Of a stretch of 64,000 nucleotides of DNA, positions 47,038 through 54,530 are shown in pieces. A program made the position numbers and the translations under genes. This DNA comes from Bog-473 sp963737745. GTDB lineage: Bacteria; Actinomycetota; Acidimicrobiia; Acidimicrobiales; RAAP-2. The notes under the pieces were generated by a model. It saw only the letters and a list, made by a program, of their open reading frames with translations. It had not been told where the DNA came from and made no database searches. Each line of letters opens with the position of its first letter. The first letter of the stretch is position 1. The stretch covers positions 50,531-114,530 of the forward strand of contig CAVTTR010000013.1 of NCBI GenBank assembly GCA_963737745.1, in the 5' to 3' direction.

Positions 47038-47825
47038 TGCACGGCGCCGTTGCTGGCCGACGTTCTCGTGGAGCGGCCGGTCGTCTCGTAGTCCACGACG
47101 ACCTGACTGTCGAAGTCGGTGATGGGCCCTTGCGCCACGATGCGGCCGAGCCGGACGATGGCCACTCGATCGGCCACCTCGAAGATGTCATTGAGGTTGT
47201 GCGAAATCATCAGGACGGCAGTGCCCCGACTCGACAAGCGCTTGATCAAGGCCAACACCGTCGCCGTTTGCGATACGCCGAGCGCCGCCGTCGGCTCGTC
47301 CATGATGACCAACTTGGCCTTGGCCATTACCGCCTTGGCCACGGCCACCGATTGGCGTTGGCCTCCCGACAGCGAGGCCACGGGCTGACGGATGGACCGT
47401 ATGGTCGTGACCGAGAGCTCCTTGAGCGTTTCCCGGGCCGTGATCTCCATGCTCGCTTCATCCAGGATGAAGTGGCGGAGCACCTCGTGTCCCAGGAACA
47501 TGTTCTGGACGATGTCCAGGTTGTCGCAGAGCGCCAGGTCCTGATAGATGGTGGTGATGCCGAGCGCCTCGGAGTCTTTGGGCCCACGGAGGCGCACCGG
47601 CTTGCCCTCCCAGATGATCTCACCCCGATCGGGCTCCCACAGACCCGAGATGGTCTTGATCAGGGTCGACTTGCCGGCCCCGTTGTCACCCGCCAGCGCG
47701 GTCACCTGACCGGCGTACACCTCGAGGTTGATTTCGGCCAGCGCCTGCACGGCTCCGAAGCTCTTGGCCACACCCCGCAACTCGAGGAGGACCGTCCCCT
47801 CGGATCCTGAACCTTCACTGCTCAC
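47034..47825 (-). CDS. Sugar ABC transporter ATP-binding protein
   Basis: 263 residues with a single nucleotide-binding domain. Walker A ALAGDNGAGKSTLIKTISG, Q-loop ITTIYQDLALCDNLD, signature SLSGGQRQSVAVAKAVM, Walker B KLVIMDEPTAALG, H-loop VLMISHNLNDIF. Most xylose/ribose importers use a fused double ATPase (about 500 residues); the single-domain form here would work as a homodimer, as in some actinobacterial systems. It overlaps the permease gene by 4 nt. Confidence 0.92.
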   Translation of the reverse strand: MSSEGSGSEGTVLLELRGVAKSFGAVQALAEINLEVYAGQVTALAGDNGAGKSTLIKTISGLWEPDRGEIIWEGKPVRLRGPKDSEALGITTIYQDLALCDNLDIVQNMFLGHEVLRHFILDEASMEITARETLKELSVTTIRSIRQPVASLSGGQRQSVAVAKAVMAKAKLVIMDEPTAALGVSQTATVLALIKRLSSRGTAVLMISHNLNDIFEVADRVAIVRLGRIVAQGPITDFDSQVVVDYETTGRSTRTSASNGAVQ

Positions 47826-47847
47826 ATCGCCCCCTCAATGGGTCAGG

Positions 47848-47878
47848 CCACCCCTCCCGCGAGAGACGGGAGGGGTGG
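47848..47878 (-). terminator. Strong 12-bp intercistronic hairpin
   Basis: CCACCCCTCCCG (47848-47859) pairs perfectly with CGGGAGGGGTGG (47867-47878) around a 7-nt loop. It lies between the binding-protein gene and the ATPase gene. No U-run follows on the minus strand. Such hairpins stabilise the upstream mRNA or attenuate, giving excess binding protein over membrane components. Confidence 0.65.
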
Positions 47879-47928
47879 GCTCTGACCTGATTGATCACCT
47901 GGGGTTCCAGGCGAAAAGCGCAAACTGC

Positions 47929-49119
47929 TTATGGAGTTATACCCGCTGCGGTGCAGGCCGCGGCGAATGAGCCGGCACAGAGCTGCGACGCGGGTACGAA
48001 GTTATCGGCGATGATCGTCGCGTTCATGTTCTTGGTCGTCACCAACTCGGGCGTCAAGAGGGACGACTTCACGGTCCGGTGCGATGTCGGGTCGGTCGTC
48101 TTTCCATTGGCCAAGCTGGTCGGTGGTGTCTTGCCCGCCCGCAGATAGAGGGCGATGGCGGTTGCCGCCGATGCCTCTATGAAGACGGGCTTGTAGACGG
48201 TCCCGCACTGGTAGCCGGTGAGCACATTGTCGAGTCCTGTCGCGGTCGCATCCTGCCCCGTGGTCGGGAACGTCTTCGGAGCGATGTGCAGCGACTGCAG
48301 GTACGTGATGATCGGCGCGCCGGTCTCGTCGTTGGGGAACAGTGCGGCATTGATGTTCGGATGTGCCGTGTAGGCCTCTTGGAACTCGGTTTCAGCCGTT
48401 GGTGGGTCCCACGTATCGGCCGTATTGGCAACGTCGATCCACTTGCCCGACTTGAAGTACGGCTTCAGAACGGCGTCATAGCCCTGAGCGAACTGTGTGG
48501 CGTTGTTGTCGGTCGCCGCGCCGTGCATGACCACCACTTGCGGCTTGGCGACGCCCCAGGCCTTTACGCAGCTCACCAGGCTCTGGCCGATGAGTTTCCC
48601 GACCGCCACGTTGTTGAAGCTCACGTAGTACTCGGCGCTGCCACCTAGCGTGAGGCGGTCGTAGTCGATGACATCGACGCCGTGTGCATGGGCGTAGGTC
48701 TCGATCGACTTGCCGACCCCTGAGTCGAACGGGTCGATGAGGAGCACGGTCGCACCATTGGTGATGTCGGTCTGGGCGTCGGTGAGCTGCGTGGCGTCAC
48801 TGCCTAGTGCGTTCTGAATGATGATGTCCGAGCTCGGGACCCCGGCGGCCAACAGAGCCTTCTTGATGTCGGGTTGGTCGAACTCGACATACCGGGTCGA
48901 GCTCACGGTGTCGGGCATGATGGCCGCCACCTTTCCCCTGCCCGCTTTGGCCAAGCTCTTGAGCCCTTTCATGGCGGAGAAGTTGTTGGTGAAGGACTTC
49001 GTCGTCAACTTCGGAGTTGAGTTGCCACTCGCCCCGGCCGACGAGATCGTCAACCCGGTCGTGGCCATGGCCGCCACGACGGCCATGCTTCCGATCTTGC
49101 TGAGTTTCTTGATGTGCAT
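47929..49119 (-). CDS. Sugar-binding protein of the ABC importer (xylose-type)
   Basis: 396 residues from ATG 49119. A signal peptide (HIKKLSKIGSMAVVAAMATTGLTISSAGA) precedes a periplasmic-binding-protein fold of the PF13407 type: RGKVAAIMPDTVSSTRYVEFDQPDI, DAQTDITNGATVLLIDPFDSGVG, VIDYDRLTLGGSAEYYVSFNNVAVGKLIGQSL and ALFPNDETGAPIITYL. The YDR...YYVSFNN segment resembles D-xylose-binding XylF, so a pentose is the likely ligand. Gram-positive binding proteins of this kind are often lipoproteins, but no lipobox Cys is visible, so anchoring is unclear. Confidence 0.87.
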   Translation of the reverse strand: MHIKKLSKIGSMAVVAAMATTGLTISSAGASGNSTPKLTTKSFTNNFSAMKGLKSLAKAGRGKVAAIMPDTVSSTRYVEFDQPDIKKALLAAGVPSSDIIIQNALGSDATQLTDAQTDITNGATVLLIDPFDSGVGKSIETYAHAHGVDVIDYDRLTLGGSAEYYVSFNNVAVGKLIGQSLVSCVKAWGVAKPQVVVMHGAATDNNATQFAQGYDAVLKPYFKSGKWIDVANTADTWDPPTAETEFQEAYTAHPNINAALFPNDETGAPIITYLQSLHIAPKTFPTTGQDATATGLDNVLTGYQCGTVYKPVFIEASAATAIALYLRAGKTPPTSLANGKTTDPTSHRTVKSSLLTPELVTTKNMNATIIADNFVPASQLCAGSFAAACTAAGITP

Positions 49120-49193
49120 ACCTGCCCACCCCAACTTTCTGTTCCGCGGCCATCCGGCGGGTCGATCTCGCCACAGGGTGCATTCACCTTGCG

Positions 49194-49209
49194 CTAGCGA
49201 CCCTAGCGA
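49194..49209 (-). promoter_or_regulatory. Promoter of the sugar ABC operon with CTAGCGA direct repeat
   Basis: CTAGCGA occurs at 49194-49200 and 49203-49209. On the minus strand the junction reads TAGGGT (49205-49200), a TANNNT -10 box about 80 nt before the binding-protein start. The repeat around the -10 could be an operator. Confidence 0.4.
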
Positions 49210-49293
49210 GAGGCGAGAGAAATGTGTCGATTCGGCGACAATTCCACGCGAACTGATTGCGCCGTCCGAAGCAATTGGGGTTGCTCTTGCATG

Positions 49294-50274
49294 TCAGCGG
49301 ACCCCGCCTGGACGTCTCTCGCCGACCCGGCTGAAGGCACGCACCATATCGGCGCGCCACTTCGTGAGATCGGGGTCGTGCGCCGCTTCCGTCTTGCCGA
49401 GGCGAACGACGACAAGGTCGAGGGCGGGACAGATGGTGATCGACTGTCCCTCGTAGCCCGCGGCCCGAAACGATCCGAACGTGTCGCCCTCGACCCCCCA
49501 CCAGTGCGCGCCGTACGGACCGTCCACCGGATCGTTGGACACCATGGTGCGGCCATAGTCGACCCATCCCGCCGGGAGCACGCCTACCCCATCCCACACC
49601 CCGTCGCGCAGGTAGAGCAAGCCGAAGCGCGCGAAGTCGCGGGCCGTGGCGCGCACATAGGAGGAGGCGACCCACGTGCCGCTCGCATCGAACTCGGGCA
49701 CCGCGCTGCGCATGTTGAGTGGAGCGAACAGCCGCGAGCGGAGGAACTCTTCGTACCTGTGTCCATGACCGACCACGCGGGCCACGATCGACGAGATGAT
49801 GTTGGAGGTTCCCGACGAGTAGTGAAAGCGCTCACCCGGCGCCGCCGCTAATGGCCGGTCTGCCGCGAAGTGCGCCGTGTCGGATTGCCCGGACCCGAAG
49901 AGCATCTCGATGACGTCAGAGGCCCGCTCGTCGACGTAGTCCTCCACGAAGTCCAGTCCGTCGCGCATGGCCAGCAACTGGCGCAGCGTGATGGCATGAC
50001 GCGGGTCGCCGCCGTCGGACCATTCGGGCACGTCGACCGGAACGTCGAGGTCGAGGAGCCCGTCGCCGACGAGTAACCCCACGGCAGCGTGCAACATCGA
50101 CTTCGCCATGGACCAGCTCAACAGGAGCGACTCCGCTGTGACCGGCTCAGGTGAGCGGCCGAAGTGCGGCACCGCACCGTGGTAGCGCTCAGCCACTATC
50201 TGGCCTCCCAGGACCACCACGACCGCATGCGTCTCGGTGAGTGGTCCCGCATCGTCGAACGCACGGTCGAGCAT
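49294..50274 (-). CDS. Serine hydrolase of the beta-lactamase (class C / NylB-like) family
   Basis: 326 residues from ATG 50274; the frame extends to 50346, overlapping the upstream gene. Catalytic Ser-x-x-Lys is in LSWSMAKSMLHAAV, the Tyr-x-Ser/Asn box in FHYSSGTSN, and a late GYEGQSI strand takes the place of KTG. GLLDLDVPVDVPEW, ITLRQLLAMRDGLDF and LFAPLNM are usual for esterase/6-aminohexanoate-dimer-hydrolase relatives. No signal peptide is visible, so it is probably cytoplasmic and not a resistance enzyme. The stop of the upstream DUF1028 gene lies 14 nt away. Confidence 0.82.
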   Translation of the reverse strand: MLDRAFDDAGPLTETHAVVVVLGGQIVAERYHGAVPHFGRSPEPVTAESLLLSWSMAKSMLHAAVGLLVGDGLLDLDVPVDVPEWSDGGDPRHAITLRQLLAMRDGLDFVEDYVDERASDVIEMLFGSGQSDTAHFAADRPLAAAPGERFHYSSGTSNIISSIVARVVGHGHRYEEFLRSRLFAPLNMRSAVPEFDASGTWVASSYVRATARDFARFGLLYLRDGVWDGVGVLPAGWVDYGRTMVSNDPVDGPYGAHWWGVEGDTFGSFRAAGYEGQSITICPALDLVVVRLGKTEAAHDPDLTKWRADMVRAFSRVGERRPGGVR

Positions 50275-50287
50275 CGCCCGGAGTTCG

Positions 50288-51295
50288 TCACCGACTTGCT
50301 TCGGGAGGATCGCTTTGCGGCCATGTGTTCGTTGGCCACGGCACATCCTTTGGTTGGGCCGGGAGCGGGATCAGGGTCACCTTCACATCGCCGGGACGCG
50401 TGTGGAACAGCGCGTCGAGCGTCAGCCCTTCGGGCATCGGGAGCAAGGTTCCGAGAACCGAACGCAGCACGCCCTCCCACGGCGGGTGCGATGCCACCAG
50501 CTCCTGGGCTTCCGCCGCCGCCTCCTCGGTCCGACCCGCTCCGATCAGGGCCGCGATATAGCTGAGAAGGAGATTGCCCTCGCCGGGAAGGAGGAGCAGT
50601 CCAGCTTCGGCACCGGCCAACGAACCAGCGACGTCTCCCTTCACTAGTGCCGCTTCAGCCACGTCGCACAGACGGTAAGCCTCGGCCACCTTGGTCAAGC
50701 GGGCCAACTCGCGCAGCGGGTCACGATGGTGGTCGACCCGGACGTCGGTCAGCACGCCCTGCCACGGGTGTTCGTGCGGTGTGCCGTCGACCACCATCAG
50801 GGCGGCCGACATCTGGCCACGGGCATCACCACCCATGGACTCGGCCGCCACCAAGGCGGCCAACAAGCGGTCGGCCAGTGCTGCGCCCATGGTCGACTCG
50901 AATGCGGTTGCCATGGCCTCGCACACGCCGCCGCCGGCCATCATGTTGGCCTGGGCGGAATAGCCCTCTCCCGCAGCATGTCCGACGTGATCAATGCAGA
51001 GGTTGCCGGTGAACGACGCAACCTCCCCTGCTGCGCTGACGACGCCGACCTGGCGAAGCTCTCGGCCTTCGTCAGCGTCCCGTACGCGTGTCAGAGCATC
51101 GACGGCACGAGTGCCTTGCGCTAACAGATCGAGACAGCGAGGTCCGTAACCGGGATCCACCATCGACTGCGTGGCGACGGCCCCTACGCCGGCGCGGGCC
51201 CAGGGCACAACCGAGCCCAGCGCGAAATAACAGCTCTGCGCCGCCACACCCAGGTGGCCGGTCGTGGCGTCGCGAGCGACGATGGAATAGGTCAT
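50288..51295 (-). CDS. DUF1028 family protein (Ntn-hydrolase-like)
   Basis: 335 residues. The N-terminal TYSIVARDATTGHLGVAAQSCYFALGSVVPWARAGVGAVATQSMVDPGYGP is the DUF1028 signature; GEGYSAQANMMAGGGVCEAM and the DVRVDHHRDPLRELARL ending close the conserved domain. A helical C-terminal third with TPR-like pairs (AALIGAGRTEEAAAEAQELV) follows, as in several actinobacterial members. The family is predicted to have an Ntn-hydrolase fold; no activity is established here. The pairing with a serine hydrolase suggests a shared degradative role. Confidence 0.82.
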   Translation of the reverse strand: MTYSIVARDATTGHLGVAAQSCYFALGSVVPWARAGVGAVATQSMVDPGYGPRCLDLLAQGTRAVDALTRVRDADEGRELRQVGVVSAAGEVASFTGNLCIDHVGHAAGEGYSAQANMMAGGGVCEAMATAFESTMGAALADRLLAALVAAESMGGDARGQMSAALMVVDGTPHEHPWQGVLTDVRVDHHRDPLRELARLTKVAEAYRLCDVAEAALVKGDVAGSLAGAEAGLLLLPGEGNLLLSYIAALIGAGRTEEAAAEAQELVASHPPWEGVLRSVLGTLLPMPEGLTLDALFHTRPGDVKVTLIPLPAQPKDVPWPTNTWPQSDPPEASR

Positions 51296-51372
51296 CTGGA
51301 CATCATGCTGCCCGTGGCCCAGTGAGATCGATCACTGCGAGCCCGGTGGCGCGACGTCCGGAAAGCCGGTGC

Positions 51373-52836
51373 CTACTGGCCGGCTGCCCACACGAGGGCA
51401 TCGCGTTTTTCAACCCGGACGTCCACGCTGATGCGATGCGCCCGCGCCTTGCGGGGGATTCCTTGCAGGATCAGCCCTGCCGCCAGGCTGCAAACGGCCA
51501 TGAAGATCCATGCGTGCCTGAAGGCATGCACCGCGTTGAGGCCGGTGGCCGTGCCGAGCACCGCCACGAGGCACGAGACGCCGAGGGCCAACCCGATTTG
51601 GCGGCACATGGCGTAGAGGGCGGTGCCGGTGGCTGAGCGCTCGGGTGGCAGCGGCGCGGTGGCTGCTCCTCCCAAGGCGGGCAGCATGAGGCCGACCCCG
51701 ACGCCGGTCACCAGGCTTCCGGGAAGATACGCACCCACGTAATCGGGCGCGATTCCCACGCGGACAATCCACCAGAGTGTGGCCGCGGCAAAGAGAAGGC
51801 TGCCGACGGTCCCCACGGCTCGATGACTGAAGCGCGATCCCAGCAATCCGCCGGGGAAGGCCGCCATCGAAGCGACCAGTGGTCCGGGAGCGATCATGAA
51901 GCCGGCTCGCAACACGGATTCGTGCCATACGCCGGTGAGAAAAAGGACTCCTCCGAGCACCATGGCCCCGAAGCCGGCAAAGAACACAAGGGAGCTGGCG
52001 TCGGCCAAGGCCACGGCTCTATGCCGAATGACGGCCGGCTCAATGATCGGGTTGGGGTGGCGGCCCGAGCGCACCACGAGCGCCAAGGTGGCGAGGACGG
52101 CCAGGGTGAATAGTCCCAGGATCGGAACGCTTGTCCAGCCCCAGGTCGAGCCCTCCACGATGCCAGCGGAGACGGCGGCCACCGCGATGGAGAGGAAGCC
52201 GGCCCCCAAAAGGTCTGCCTTATGGGCCACCGGGTCCTTGATCTCTCGCAGAACGCGCACGCCCACCACGAGCGCCACCAGGCTGAAAGGCAGGTTGACG
52301 AGGAAGACCCACCGCCAGCTGGCTTGCACCAAAAGGCCGCCGATGGGTGGCCCGAATGCAGCCGCGGCACCGCCAACGGCGGACCACAGACCGATGGCGG
52401 CACCCTTGCGGGATGGACCGAAGGCGGGGAGGAGAAGACCCAGTGAGGTCGGCAGCATGAGCGCACCCCCGCTGGCCTGCAGGATACGGGCGGCCACGAG
52501 GAGATCGAGCGACGGCGCCACGGCACACAGAGCGGAGGAGGCCGTGAAGATCCCGAGCCCCAGCAAGAAAGCCTTCTTGCGACCGGCGCGATCAGCCCAC
52601 CGGCCGGCCGGGACCAGCAACGAAGCAAAGACGATGGTGTACGCACTCAGCACCCACGACATGGAGCGGAGCGACTCGCCGTGGAAGCTGTGCGAGATGC
52701 TCGGGAAGGCGATGTTCACGATGAAGAGGTCGAGAGAGGACAAGAAAACGCCGGTCAATACCACCAAGGCCGTCAACGTCGGACGCCCGGCGGCAGGCTC
52801 TCCGGTCTCTCCACGCAACGTAGTTAGTTCTTTCAT
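51373..52836 (-). CDS. MFS drug transporter (DHA2, 14-helix type)
   Basis: 487 residues with about 14 transmembrane segments. First helix LTALVVLTGVFLSSLDLFIVNIAFPSI carries the D-x-x-x-V-N-x-A motif; motif A is AGRWADRAGRKKAF; motif C is in LGLLLPAFGPSRKGAAIGLWSAVGGAAAAFGPPIGG. Such proteins export drugs or hydrophobic compounds by proton antiport. Start at ATG 52836, preceded by a TAGCGT box and 7 nt (leaderless). It is divergent from an HxlR regulator, with shared repeats, so it is probably its target. Confidence 0.88.
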   Translation of the reverse strand: MKELTTLRGETGEPAAGRPTLTALVVLTGVFLSSLDLFIVNIAFPSISHSFHGESLRSMSWVLSAYTIVFASLLVPAGRWADRAGRKKAFLLGLGIFTASSALCAVAPSLDLLVAARILQASGGALMLPTSLGLLLPAFGPSRKGAAIGLWSAVGGAAAAFGPPIGGLLVQASWRWVFLVNLPFSLVALVVGVRVLREIKDPVAHKADLLGAGFLSIAVAAVSAGIVEGSTWGWTSVPILGLFTLAVLATLALVVRSGRHPNPIIEPAVIRHRAVALADASSLVFFAGFGAMVLGGVLFLTGVWHESVLRAGFMIAPGPLVASMAAFPGGLLGSRFSHRAVGTVGSLLFAAATLWWIVRVGIAPDYVGAYLPGSLVTGVGVGLMLPALGGAATAPLPPERSATGTALYAMCRQIGLALGVSCLVAVLGTATGLNAVHAFRHAWIFMAVCSLAAGLILQGIPRKARAHRISVDVRVEKRDALVWAAGQ

Positions 52837-52842
52837 GCAATG
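52834..52842. promoter_or_regulatory. Operator candidate CATGCAATG, copy 1 (at the MFS start)
   Basis: The same nonamer recurs at 52866 in the same direction, 32 bp away (about three helical turns). This copy covers the transcription/translation start of the leaderless MFS gene, whose -10 (TAGCGT) is at 52844-52849. Confidence 0.55.
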
Positions 52843-52865
52843 AACGCTAGACGACTTAGTTGTAT

Positions 52866-52874
52866 CATGCAATG
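52866..52874. promoter_or_regulatory. Operator candidate CATGCAATG, copy 2 (at the HxlR promoter)
   Basis: With flanks, the two copies share TCATGCAATG-n-AC. This copy overlaps TATCAT (52863-52868), a plausible -10 box for the regulator gene, suggesting autoregulation. Confidence 0.55.
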
Positions 52875-52907
52875 TACTCTGCGAAAAAAGGCGCTATCCT
52901 GGGAGGC

Positions 52908-53423
52908 ATGTTAAAGCGGGACTACCCAACCCAGTACTGCTCCATGGCCTCCACGCTGGAGATCATTGGCGAGCGGTGGACGATTCTCATCGTGCGGGAC
53001 ATATTTTTGGGGATCCGTCGATTCGACGATCTCCAACGGAATTTGGGGGTGGCGCGCAATATTCTCCAAAGTCGGCTGGAGCGACTGGTGGAGCACGGCA
53101 TCGTGCTGAAGCGTCCCTATCAGGACCGGCCCGTCCGCTACGAATACCGACTGACCTCCAAAGGGGCCGACTTGTGGCCCGTCCTGGTCTCGCTCCTGCA
53201 CTGGGGCGATCGCTACGCCATTGAGGGCGAACCGCCCATCGTGATCGAACATCGTGGCTGTGGGGGTGAACTGGACGATCGTCGGCGCTGTACGGCCTGC
53301 GGAGCCGATGTCTCGGTCACCGAGGCGATCGCTGTGCGTACGGGAGCCCATCGTCCAGTGGACGACACGGTGGCTGGCGAAGGCGTCCCCGTGGGTGCCT
53401 CAAGCGCCCGAGATTCCGTCTGA
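52908..53423 (+). CDS. HxlR-family transcriptional regulator
   Basis: 171 residues. The winged-helix HxlR signature is complete: YCSMASTLEIIGERWTILIVRDIFLGIRRFDDLQRNLGVARNILQSRLERLVEHGIVLKRPYQDRPVRYEYRLTSKGADLWPVL. A C-terminal Cys-containing segment (HRGCGGELDDRRRCTACGADV) could bind zinc or sense redox/electrophiles. I use ATG 52908, which is where homologues begin; ATG 52872 is an alternative. It most likely represses the divergent MFS pump in response to its substrate. Confidence 0.87.
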   Translation: MLKRDYPTQYCSMASTLEIIGERWTILIVRDIFLGIRRFDDLQRNLGVARNILQSRLERLVEHGIVLKRPYQDRPVRYEYRLTSKGADLWPVLVSLLHWGDRYAIEGEPPIVIEHRGCGGELDDRRRCTACGADVSVTEAIAVRTGAHRPVDDTVAGEGVPVGASSARDSV

Positions 53424-53575
53424 GCGTTCCGTCCGATCCATCATCCTGATCCGGCCGGCTTCGCCGACCCCAGCCCCCCGGTCTGGCCCTCTCCGAGGCC
53501 GCCCGCCCGGTCGAAATATGACTAAACTCATCGGGTATAGCGATCAGAGACTGGCGCGACGCTCGGAGGGTTCAG

Positions 53576-54121
53576 ATGACGATCACCCAGGAACATTCGA
53601 TGCAGACGAGGGTGGATGCCCAATGCCCCACGATCCTCGAGTCGTAATGGAGAAGGCGCCGGACTGGGGCCACTGGAGCTTCTCGATGTCCTGCAGGGCT
53701 ACGTCACGGAGATGGATGGGCTGCTACCGGGGCCCCCTCCGGTCTGACCGAGCGTGCCTATGAGTTGCTGGAGCTGACGGATGAATTGGAGATCTGGGCC
53801 ATCCACTGGCCGCAGGGCCAGGGACTTGAACTGCACGACCACGGTGGTTCGGTCGGCGCATTGTGGGTGGTATCGGGCACGCTCGAAGAGCATTACATCG
53901 AGTCCCAGCGCACCGTGGCCCGCCGGACCCTCGCCCCGGGCGGCGGGGCGGCTTTCGGGCCTGCTTACATTCACGATGTGGTGAACGCGCAACCAGCCCC
54001 GGCTACCAGTGTGCACGCCTACTCCCCCCCGATGCCATCGATGACCTTCTACCGCCAAGAGGCACAGGGCTTGATCGTCGACCGGGCCGAATACCGTGCG
54101 GATCCCTCGTGGGCCCCTTGA
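53576..54121 (+). pseudogene. Cysteine dioxygenase (cupin), frameshifted twice
   Basis: A GGAGGG ribosome binding site precedes ATG 53576. Segment 1 (TITQEHSMQTRVDAQCPTILES) stops at 53645. Segment 2 in another frame reads LGPLELLDVLQGYVTEMDGLLPG. Segment 3, back in the first frame from about 53733, reads APSGLTERAYELLEL and continues intact to 54121. The iron-binding His of the cupin are present (ELHDHGGS, YIHDVVN) with the usual ALWVVSGTLEE, SVHAYSPP and MTFY landmarks. The second break falls in a G4C4 run. The enzyme oxidises cysteine to cysteine sulfinate. Rhodanese follows, coupled by TTGA. Confidence 0.72.
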
Positions 54122-54507
54122 GCGCAGTCGATCAACTGCTGGCGCAGGCCCGTCGGGGTCTTCACCGTGTCGATGCACAGCAGGCGAAACAGCTCCAAGA
54201 CGACGGTGGCCTGCTGATCGACATTCGACCGGCCGCGCAGCGGGCCGAGTTCGGCGAGATCCCCGGTGCACTCATCGTCGAGCGCAACAACCTCGAGTGG
54301 CGCCTCGATCCCGAGGGCTCGCATCGCATCCCCGAGGCCGCGGAACCCGATCGACCGGTTGTCATCATTTGCCAGGAGGGGTACGCCTCCAGCCTGGCTG
54401 CCGCCAGCCTTCTGCACATGGGCCGCGCGGCCGTGACCGACCTGGCCGGTGGGTTCATGGCCTGGAAAAGCGCTGGGCTACCGACCACTCCTGGTTCAAG
54501 AGGCTGA
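54118..54507 (+). CDS. Rhodanese-like sulfurtransferase
   Basis: 129 residues from TTG 54118, overlapping the upstream stop (TTGA). Single rhodanese domain: VDAQQAKQLQDDGGLLIDIRPAAQRAEFGEIPGALIVERNNLEWRL, active-site loop IICQEGYASSLAA with the catalytic Cys, and VTDLAGGFMAWKSAGLP at the end. It carries sulfane sulfur as a Cys persulfide. Coupling to a cysteine dioxygenase suggests cysteine/sulfide catabolism. Confidence 0.87.
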   Translation: MSAVDQLLAQARRGLHRVDAQQAKQLQDDGGLLIDIRPAAQRAEFGEIPGALIVERNNLEWRLDPEGSHRIPEAAEPDRPVVIICQEGYASSLAAASLLHMGRAAVTDLAGGFMAWKSAGLPTTPGSRG

Positions 54508-54530
54508 AAGCAAGTTCGAGGCGGCGCTGT

